Shown piece after piece: positions 57,902 to 64,000 of a DNA stretch of 64,000 nt (its first letter is position 1; each line of letters opens with the position of its first letter). The notes below the pieces were generated by a model, which saw only the letters and a list, made by a program, of their open reading frames with translations, did no database searches and was not told the origin of the DNA. The translations under genes were made by a program, and so were the position numbers. This DNA is from Actinoallomurus vinaceus. GTDB taxonomy: Bacteria; Actinomycetota; Actinomycetes; Streptosporangiales; Streptosporangiaceae. The stretch spans positions 426,847 to 490,846 of the forward strand of contig NZ_BAABHK010000007.1 of the NCBI RefSeq assembly GCF_039542055.1, in the 5' to 3' direction.

Positions 57902-58660
57902 TCAGCGTCTCCGGGCGGCCGCCACGAACAGCGGGACCGCGAGGAGCATCCGGTCCGTCCGGGCGCGTTCGGTCTGCTCGGCGATCCAGGCGTCGGCCTG
58001 CTCCCCCGCGACCGCGCCCGTCGTCTTCGCCGCCTCGGCGAGCCCTTCGAGCATCGGCAGCATCGCCGTGCCGGTGAACACCGCGGCCCGTACCTCGACG
58101 GTGACGTCCGCGAATCCGGCGTCCAGCAGCAGGTTCCGATAGCGGCGGGCCACGCGCGGGGCGGGGATCGTGGCGGACCGCGCCTGCGCGATGGTCCGGG
58201 TGAGCGCCGGGTCGGCGGATTCGATGATGAAGGCGTCCCAGTCCTGGCCGATGAGCACGACGCGCCCGCCGGGCGCGAGCACCCGCCGGGCCTCGGCGGC
58301 GGCGCGGTCCGGGTCGTCGAGCTCGTGGTAGACCTTGTCCGCCCGATACCCCGCGAGTTCGCCGTCGCCGAACGGCAGCTCGTAGGCGTCCGCGAGGCGG
58401 ACGTCGGCTCCGGGCCACCGCCGCCGCGCCACCGCCACCATCCGCTCACTGGCGTCGACGCCGACCGCCTTCGCCCCGCGCTCGGTCAGCTCCGCGACGG
58501 CGCGGCCCGCGCCGCACCCCACGTCGACGACGAGCGCGCCCGTGATCGGCTGGAGGAGCTCGTACGAGCGGGCCCGCAGGTCGGCCGCGCCGGGCATGGC
58601 GTCGGCCGTGTCGAGACGGCGGATGAGGGTGTCGATGTCGAATGACTGTTCCGTGGACAT
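57902..58660 (-). CDS. SAM-dependent methyltransferase under a MerR-type promoter
   Basis: 252 residues. LVVDVGCGAGRAVAELTERG (motif I), AVGVDASERMVAVARRRWPG (motif II), YELPFGDGELAG and LAPGGRVVLIGQDWDAF (motif IV). It matches methyltransferase_11/25-type enzymes with unknown substrate. ATG 58660 is 8 nt past the -10 box of its promoter, which places the mRNA start at the codon; the ATG at 58669 overlaps the -10 box and is unlikely. Confidence 0.87.
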   Translation of the reverse strand: MSTEQSFDIDTLIRRLDTADAMPGAADLRARSYELLQPITGALVVDVGCGAGRAVAELTERGAKAVGVDASERMVAVARRRWPGADVRLADAYELPFGDGELAGYRADKVYHELDDPDRAAAEARRVLAPGGRVVLIGQDWDAFIIESADPALTRTIAQARSATIPAPRVARRYRNLLLDAGFADVTVEVRAAVFTGTAMLPMLEGLAEAAKTTGAVAGEQADAWIAEQTERARTDRMLLAVPLFVAAARRR

Positions 58661-58667
58661 GCGCGGC

Positions 58668-58698
58668 ATCCTGCTGCTTCAAGCCGACTTGAAGTCAA
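58668..58698 (-). promoter_or_regulatory. MerR-type promoter of the methyltransferase
   Basis: On the minus strand TTGACT (58698-58693) and CAGGAT (58673-58668) have a 19-bp spacer. The dyad CTTCAAG-CCGA-CTTGAAG (58677-58694) lies in between. It differs from the sites at 30799 and 40686, so another MerR should bind. Confidence 0.5.
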
Positions 58699-58709
58699 GC
58701 GGCACGACG

Positions 58710-59567
58710 TCACCGGACGAGAGAGATCACCAGGGCGGTGAGGGCGGCCGCCACGTACAGGGCGGCGGCGATCGCGACCGCCCTGGACCGGCGTCGCGGC
58801 GCCCAGCCCAGGGCGCTGAGCAGCACCGCGAGGGCGGGCAGGACGAGGACCGCGTGCAGGGTGATGCCGTGCACCCACTTCAGCGATCCGGCGGTCTCGT
58901 ACGCCTCCTGCCGGTGCCCCGACCGGATCAGGACCTCGCCCTTGGCGATCATCGCCGCGCCGGTCGCCAGGCCTGCCATCAGCAGCCCGAAGCCCGCCCG
59001 CAGCGCCAGCCGCAGATCCGCCGGGCCGCTCGTCCGGCCCCGGAACGCCACGACCGCCAGGGTGCCGAGCACGGCGATGAGGACCGCTCCGCCGAAGGCG
59101 AGGCTCATCGCGATAGCCGTGCTCAGCGGCGTCTCGGTGTTGAAGTGCGACGGGACGTGCCGCCAGGCCTGCACCGTGATGCCGGCGACCTCCAGCACGC
59201 AGTCGGCCGCGAAGACGCCGAGAAGCCAGGCCCGTACGCGCGGGCGCAACGTCAGGTACGACGCGACCCACGTGATCGAGATCAGGGTCAGGCCGAACGA
59301 CAGGCCGAACGTCGTCGGCTTGCGCCAGGACACCGGCCCCTCCCACGGCCCGCCCCGGACGAGGAACACCCCGAAGTGGAAGACGCCGGAGGCGATCAGC
59401 ACGGCCCCGACGAGGAGGCAGGCCCGCTCGATCCCGCGAAGACCCGCCCAGCGGCCCCGTGCCCGATCGGCGAACACCTGCGTGAGGGCACCGGCCGTGC
59501 CGTGGGCCGCCTCCTCGGCACCGTGTACGGCCACCGTTCTCGTCCGGGCGGTCGGCGGGATCGTCAT
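58710..59567 (-). CDS. Integral membrane protein of unknown function
   Basis: 285 residues with about seven hydrophobic segments. GVFHFGVFLVRGGPWEGPVS, WRKPTTFGLSFGLTLISIT is a conserved-looking N-terminal part; His at LKWVHGITLHAVLVL could bind a cofactor. Similar proteins occur in actinobacteria without a known function. It follows no clear operon partner. Confidence 0.75.
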   Translation of the reverse strand: MTIPPTARTRTVAVHGAEEAAHGTAGALTQVFADRARGRWAGLRGIERACLLVGAVLIASGVFHFGVFLVRGGPWEGPVSWRKPTTFGLSFGLTLISITWVASYLTLRPRVRAWLLGVFAADCVLEVAGITVQAWRHVPSHFNTETPLSTAIAMSLAFGGAVLIAVLGTLAVVAFRGRTSGPADLRLALRAGFGLLMAGLATGAAMIAKGEVLIRSGHRQEAYETAGSLKWVHGITLHAVLVLPALAVLLSALGWAPRRRSRAVAIAAALYVAAALTALVISLVR

Positions 59568-59677
59568 GTCAGCCTCCTCTTAGTCCCCCGAAGCATCGTC
59601 GGACGGCTCAGGCCCGGTCATCGGGCGGGAAGAGGCAGCGAGGCTGCACCGACGACGGTAGGCCGCCGGTGGGACGC

Positions 59678-61093
59678 CTACTCCCCCGGGAGTACGCCGC
59701 CGCGTCCAGCACCCGCATGGGACGCGGCCTCGCGGAACGCGTCGAGGGCACGGGCGATGTCACGGTCGGTGGTCTGCCAGTTGGAGACGGACAGGCGAAT
59801 GGCCCGGTGGCCGTCGAACGTCGTCCCGCTCAGCCACACCTCGCCGCCGCCCACCACGCGGCGCAGGACCGAATCGGTGGTCTCGTCGTCCTCGAACCGG
59901 AAGAGCACCTGGTTGATCACGACGTCGTTCAGCACCTGGCAGCCGGGGACGGCCGCCAGGCCTTCGGCGAACGACCGGGCATGGTCGCAGGCGCGTTCCA
60001 CCATGTCCGCGACGCCTTGCCGCCCGAGGGAGCGCAGCGCCGCGTACACGGCGAACCCGCGGGCGCGGCGCGAGAAGGCGGGTGTCCAGTCCATGGGTTC
60101 GCGGGGCTGCCCTGGGCCGCCCTGAATCAGATAGTCGGCGGTGACGCTCATCGCGGCGTGGTGGGAATCGGGGTGGGCGCAGTACGCCATGCCGGAGTCG
60201 TAGGGGACGTTCAGCCACTTGTGGGCGTCGAAGGCCCACGAGTCGGCCCGTTGCACGCCGTGGACCAGATGGCGAAAGCGGGGGGCGGCGGCGGCCCACA
60301 GGCCGAACGCCCCGTCGACGTGCAGCCACGCCCCGGCCTCGGCCGTCACGTCGGCGATCGCGTCGAGATCGTCGAAGGCGCCGGTGTTGATCTCACCTGC
60401 CTGGGCGCAGACGATCGCCGGGCCGTCACCGTCGGCCAGTGCCGCGCGCAGCCGGGTGACGTCCATCCGGGCGGAACCGTCGGCCGGCACGACCGTCAGC
60501 GACGCCTGCCCGACGCCCAGCCACCGGAGGCCGCGGTCGACGCTGGCGTGCCGCCGTTCGCCCACCAGCACGCGGATCGGCGGTGCGCCGTTCAGCCCGC
60601 GTTCCTCGACGTCCCAGCCCACCGCGTGCAGAACGTGGTGCCGCGCCGCCGCCAGGCAGGTCAGGTGCGCCATCTGGCAGCCGGACACGAAGGCGAACGA
60701 GGCGTGCGGCGGCAGCCCGAGCAGTTGCCCGAGCCAGGCACCCGCCACCTCCTCGGCGACGGTCGCGGCCGGGCCGCACGCGTACAGCGCGGGACACTGG
60801 TCCCAGACGGAAGTGAGCCAGTCGGCCGCCACGGCCGCCGGAAGCCCACCGCCGATCACGAATCCGAAGTAGCGGCCCGAGGGGATGGCCACCAGCCCCG
60901 GCTCGGCCGCGCGGGCCAGCTCTTCCACCACCGTCACGGGGTCGACGCCGTCGCGCGGCAGCAGCCCGCCGAGCCGGGCCCGCAACTCCGCCACGTCCGC
61001 CGTTGCCCCGGCCGGCCGCTGCTCCAGCGTCTCCAGCCAGTCGATCGCGATCTCGGCCGTGCGGGCCAGCACCGTCTTAGGGGATGTGTCCAC
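59678..61093 (-). CDS. PLP-dependent decarboxylase (group II, aromatic-L-amino-acid type)
   Basis: 471 residues. GLVAIPSGRYFGFVIGG, AFVSGCQMAHLTCLAAARHH, WLHVDGAFGLWAAAAPRF (PLP ring stacking and Asp) and SWAFDAHKWLNVPYDSG, where the Lys forms the Schiff base. It would release CO2 from an aromatic or related amino acid. GTG 61093 has GGAGG 5 nt upstream, the best start. It is divergent from the AraC regulator at 61187. Confidence 0.9.
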   Translation of the reverse strand: MDTSPKTVLARTAEIAIDWLETLEQRPAGATADVAELRARLGGLLPRDGVDPVTVVEELARAAEPGLVAIPSGRYFGFVIGGGLPAAVAADWLTSVWDQCPALYACGPAATVAEEVAGAWLGQLLGLPPHASFAFVSGCQMAHLTCLAAARHHVLHAVGWDVEERGLNGAPPIRVLVGERRHASVDRGLRWLGVGQASLTVVPADGSARMDVTRLRAALADGDGPAIVCAQAGEINTGAFDDLDAIADVTAEAGAWLHVDGAFGLWAAAAPRFRHLVHGVQRADSWAFDAHKWLNVPYDSGMAYCAHPDSHHAAMSVTADYLIQGGPGQPREPMDWTPAFSRRARGFAVYAALRSLGRQGVADMVERACDHARSFAEGLAAVPGCQVLNDVVINQVLFRFEDDETTDSVLRRVVGGGEVWLSGTTFDGHRAIRLSVSNWQTTDRDIARALDAFREAASHAGAGRGGVLPGE

Positions 61094-61186
61094 CTGTTCC
61101 TCCCAGAATCCGTGGATGTCACCGGACGCTAGGAGGGAGCGGGGCCCGCGTTCTTGTACAGGATTGCTCTCGTCCAGAATGGCTCC

Positions 61187-62017
61187 ATGGCGACGACGTC
61201 CGACGCGCGGATGTGGTGGGCGGCGGACCTCGGCGGCCTGGAGCTGTTCAAGGCCACCATCAGCGAGTTCGCCTTCCGGCCGCACGCGCACGAGGAGTTC
61301 TTCATCGCGCTCACCGAGGCGGGCGTCTCCACGCCCACCTACCGGGGCGACCGGCACGTCATCACCCCGGGCGACGTGATCGTGCTGAACCCTGAGGAGA
61401 ACCACGCCGGTGGTCCCCCGGACGAAGGCTCGTGGACGTACCGGGCCCTGTACCCGCGCACGGAGCTCCTGCGCGAGATGGCGGCGGAGTTCCCCGGGCG
61501 CGGGCCTGCGGTCCCCGAGTTCCGCGCGGAGATCATCCGTGATCACGGCATCGCGGCCAGGCTGCGGCGCTTCCACCGCCTCTCCGAATCACCCGGATCC
61601 AGTCTGCTCGAACGGGAGGTGCTGCTGGCCGAGGCATTCGTCCTGCTCGTCGGCCGCCACGCCGCACCGCCGCGGGCTCCCCGTGCTCCCGGCCGGGAAC
61701 CTCGAGGGGTTCGGCTCAGCAGGGAGTATCTGGAGGAGCACGCCGAGGAGAGCGTCTCCCTCCGAGCGTTGTCGGGGTTCGCCGGTCTCAGCGTGTTCCA
61801 TCTGTGCCGCGTGTTCCACGAGACCGTGGGCATGACGCCGCACGCGTTCCAGACGCAGGTACGCGTACGGCGCGCCAAGTCGCTGCTGAGAGCCGGGATG
61901 CCGGTCGCCCAGGCCGCCCTGGAGGCCGGCTTCTACGATCAGGCGCACCTGACCCGGACGTTCAAGCGCATCATGGGCCTGACTCCCGGCCGGTACGCCA
62001 AGGGCGTCACCGCCTGA
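61187..62017 (+). CDS. AraC-family regulator
   Basis: 276 residues. An N-terminal cupin (about 20-100: FRPHAHEEFFIALTEAGVST, HVITPGDVIVLNPEENH) and a C-terminal AraC HTH pair (YLEEHAEESVSLRALSGFAG, VFHETVGMTPHAFQTQVRVR, ALEAGFYDQAHLTRTFKRIM). ATG 61187 is preferred over a TTG 33 nt upstream. It probably regulates the divergent decarboxylase, sensing its substrate. Confidence 0.9.
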   Translation: MATTSDARMWWAADLGGLELFKATISEFAFRPHAHEEFFIALTEAGVSTPTYRGDRHVITPGDVIVLNPEENHAGGPPDEGSWTYRALYPRTELLREMAAEFPGRGPAVPEFRAEIIRDHGIAARLRRFHRLSESPGSSLLEREVLLAEAFVLLVGRHAAPPRAPRAPGREPRGVRLSREYLEEHAEESVSLRALSGFAGLSVFHLCRVFHETVGMTPHAFQTQVRVRRAKSLLRAGMPVAQAALEAGFYDQAHLTRTFKRIMGLTPGRYAKGVTA

Positions 62018-62024
62018 CGGCCAC

Positions 62025-63062
62025 CTATGCGGTGATGTCGGGGTTGGCGGCCAGGATGGCCTCGGTGGTCTGCCAGAGCGCGGGGAGGTATCGGATGACC
62101 TGGGCGGTGCGGTGGGCCAGGTCGCCGGCGGAGGTGATGCCGAGGTCGGCGACGGCCGCCCGGAACGCCGGAGCCAGCTCCCGGTGCAGCTCTGGCGCGT
62201 CCGCGGCCAGGATGGTGTGACACCGGGCGAACGTCGCGATGATCCAGAAGACGGCTTCGCGGTGATCGCCGGAGTCGATGAGGTCCCGGCTTCCGTCGAT
62301 GACGATCGGCCGGGCGTCGGGAGCGATGTCGCTGCTGAAGGGAAACGGCGTCTTCGCGACGCGGGCGGTGGCGTCGAAGGTCGTGGCCAGTTCGCTCAGG
62401 TGGTGCCGGACGCGGTCCGCCGGCAGGTCCCGGCAGCCCAAGAGCTCCAGCAACTCGGGGTACACGCCGAGCTCGCCATAGTGGGCCAGGACCCGGCGTG
62501 CGGCCAGGTAGCGAAGGCGGATGGTCGGATTGCGCAGGGCGGCGACCAGCAGCACGTGGGTGGTGACACCGGTGGAGAACAGCCAGGCGTTCACCTGCTC
62601 GTGGAACGGTGCCGAGGTGTCGATCGCCGCGAGGCGGTGCTCGATCCGGTGCCGGGCGTCCTGGCACCGGCGGCGGACCCAGGGTTCAGCCGCGAACCTG
62701 TCGGCGACGTAGGCATGCAGGGCGCGCAGCCGGCCGGTGGGGTCGTCGATGATCGTGTCAGCCCGGAAGCCGCCGGCCAGGTGGTAGGAGGCGAGGACGT
62801 CGTCGGGGCTGGACAACTGCGCCCAGGACAGGTGGCTGACCTCCAGCAGGGCGCCCTCGTAGCGGAACTTCCCGAGCTTGGCGGGCGGGTCGTCCCGGGC
62901 GATGACGACGACGATGTCGACGTCGGAGGAGGGCGGAAGCTCGGCGTCATCGGGCAGCCCGACCGTGGAGCCACTGAAATACGCGCCGCGGAAGCCGGCC
63001 TCGACGTGTGCATGCTCGGCGACCCACCGGGCCGCGGCGGCGCGTGCCTGACCTACCTTCAC
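62025..63062 (-). CDS. Nucleotidyltransferase-domain protein
   Basis: 345 residues. YFSGSTVGLPDDAELPPSSD, VDIVVVIARDD carries the GS-x-DxD pattern of the polymerase beta-like fold. The remaining 250 residues are helical. The role may resemble an antibiotic nucleotidyltransferase or a toxin partner, but is not assigned. GTG 63062 has AAGGGGATCGG upstream. Convergent with the AraC gene; the 7-bp gap leaves no room for a terminator. Confidence 0.75.
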   Translation of the reverse strand: MKVGQARAAAARWVAEHAHVEAGFRGAYFSGSTVGLPDDAELPPSSDVDIVVVIARDDPPAKLGKFRYEGALLEVSHLSWAQLSSPDDVLASYHLAGGFRADTIIDDPTGRLRALHAYVADRFAAEPWVRRRCQDARHRIEHRLAAIDTSAPFHEQVNAWLFSTGVTTHVLLVAALRNPTIRLRYLAARRVLAHYGELGVYPELLELLGCRDLPADRVRHHLSELATTFDATARVAKTPFPFSSDIAPDARPIVIDGSRDLIDSGDHREAVFWIIATFARCHTILAADAPELHRELAPAFRAAVADLGITSAGDLAHRTAQVIRYLPALWQTTEAILAANPDITA

Positions 63063-63109
63063 GATCCGATCCCCTTGAGAGAGCCCGTCGCCAGATGACC
63101 CGGTATCGG

Positions 63110-63781
63110 TCAGTCGCCCATCGTCTTGGCGGGGCCGGCCCAGATGCCGCGGACGTGGCGCAGGTGGTGGCGCATCAGCGCCTCGGCGCCCTCGGCGTCG
63201 CCGCGGGCCACGACGTCGAGCAGGTCGAGGTGCTCCCGCGCCGAGGGCAGCAGTTCGCCGCGCTCGGCCAGCTTAGGCACGCCGTACAGCCGGGAGCGGT
63301 GACGCAGCTCCTTCACGACATCGACGAGCTGCGCGTTGCCCGCCAGGGCGAGCAGCTCCAGGTGGAAGGTCTGGTCGGCCTCGATGTAGGCGAGGATGTC
63401 GCGGCGTTCGGCGGCGTCCACGATGGCCTCGGCGAGCGGGCGCAGCTTCTCGACCCCGGCGGGGGACGCGGCGACCCGGCCCACCGTCGGCACCTCGATC
63501 AGCGCGCGGATCTCGGTGATGTCGTCGAGGTCGCGGTCGGACAGCTCGGTGACCCGGAAGCCCTTGTTCCGGACCACGCTGACCAGGCCCTCCTTGACGA
63601 GGTCGAGCATCGCCTCGCGGACAGGTGTGGGCGAGACGCCGAACCGCTCGGCCAGCGCCGGCGCGGAGTACACGACGCCCGGCCGCATCTCCCCGGCCAC
63701 GAGCGAGGCACGCAACGCCTGCGCGATCTGCTCGCGGACGTTCGGCCGCGCCCCCAGCTGCGGCAGGTTCAGCTCACTCAT
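63110..63781 (-). CDS. GntR-family regulator (FadR/FCD)
   Basis: 223 residues. GntR HTH: IAQALRASLVAGEMRPGVVY, APALAERFGVSPTPVREAML. C-terminal FCD domain: ITEIRALIEVPTVGRVAA, FHLELLALAGNAQLVDVV and REHLDLLDVVARGDAEGAEA, which contain the metal-binding Asp/His pattern. It probably regulates carboxylate metabolism genes outside the window. ATG 63781, GGAAGGACGGGGC upstream. Confidence 0.92.
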   Translation of the reverse strand: MSELNLPQLGARPNVREQIAQALRASLVAGEMRPGVVYSAPALAERFGVSPTPVREAMLDLVKEGLVSVVRNKGFRVTELSDRDLDDITEIRALIEVPTVGRVAASPAGVEKLRPLAEAIVDAAERRDILAYIEADQTFHLELLALAGNAQLVDVVKELRHRSRLYGVPKLAERGELLPSAREHLDLLDVVARGDAEGAEALMRHHLRHVRGIWAGPAKTMGD

Positions 63782-63926
63782 GCCCCGTCCTTCCTACGAC
63801 GGCCCCGGCGACGAGACGATCCTCCCAGGCCCGTGCCGGTACCGGTGCACGGCCTCCGGCACCCGCGCCGCCACGGATGCCTCCGCGCGCGGCACCCGCC
63901 CGCCGGCCCCTGGCCACATCCGATCG

Positions 63927-63978
63927 CCGCCGCGCCGTCGCGGCCGGCTCGGGCGAGCCGGCCGCGACGGCGCGGCGG
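63927..63978. terminator. Perfect 24-bp stem hairpin
   Basis: 63927-63950 pairs with 63955-63978 around GGGC. Very strong; it acts as a bidirectional terminator or boundary beside the GntR gene. Confidence 0.7.
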
Positions 63979-64000
63979 GCGGGGAGGGGCTCACGTGACG

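Overview
The window is about 72% GC by eye, with GTG starts, strong codon-position GC bias and gene families that are almost confined to filamentous actinomycetes: XRE-DUF5753 regulators, a DUF574 methyltransferase, an AfsR/SARP regulator, a LanKC lanthipeptide synthetase and many TetR/MerR regulators. It reads as a chromosomal accessory region of a Streptomyces or Streptosporangiales-type actinomycete; the genus cannot be fixed from the sequence. No rRNA, tRNA or CRISPR was seen.

Layout. (1) 1-8.5 kb: two divergent large regulators, then a class III lanthipeptide locus: LanKC synthetase, two 32-residue precursors that arose by tandem duplication, a strong terminator hairpin and an MFS exporter. 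An RDD membrane protein follows. (2) 10-16.4 kb: a leucine/isovalerate catabolic operon (methylcrotonyl-CoA carboxylase beta and alpha, HMG-CoA lyase, isovaleryl-CoA-type dehydrogenase) with a divergent TetR repressor and two palindromic operators. (3) 16.4-31 kb: a mosaic of small metabolic and regulatory units: a glycosyltransferase-like protein with an alpha/beta hydrolase, secreted proteins, benzoylformate decarboxylase with an SDR, MerR, XRE, ArsR-AHSA1 and TetR regulators, methyltransferases, and a LysR gene lacking its middle. (4) 31.5-41.6 kb: a GDSL esterase, an AfsR/SARP regulator, a DHA2 drug exporter, type II NADH dehydrogenase, a MerR-peroxiredoxin fusion and a DUF72 protein. (5) 41.7-50.7 kb: the most unusual region, a compact biosynthetic cluster with a HAD-isocyanide synthase fusion, a free-standing adenylation domain with a threonine code, a PCP-thioesterase, a second thioesterase, an MFS exporter and an ATP-grasp ligase. 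(6) 51.6-57.9 kb: a 5.5 kb island with its own tyrosine integrase, inserted in a DUF574 methyltransferase gene. (7) 57.9-64 kb: a methyltransferase, a membrane protein, a PLP decarboxylase with AraC regulator, a nucleotidyltransferase and a GntR regulator.

How the genes may work together. In region 5 the threonine adenylation enzyme would load the carrier protein of the PCP-thioesterase. The HAD-isocyanide synthase fusion would make an unusual isonitrile building block, the ATP-grasp enzyme would form an amide bond and the MFS protein would export the product. Both divergent promoters of this cluster carry the same TTTGATCACA motif, which suggests co-regulation. Separately, the MerR-peroxiredoxin gene and a methyltransferase 10 kb away have almost identical MerR-type promoters, so they probably form a small redox-responsive regulon.
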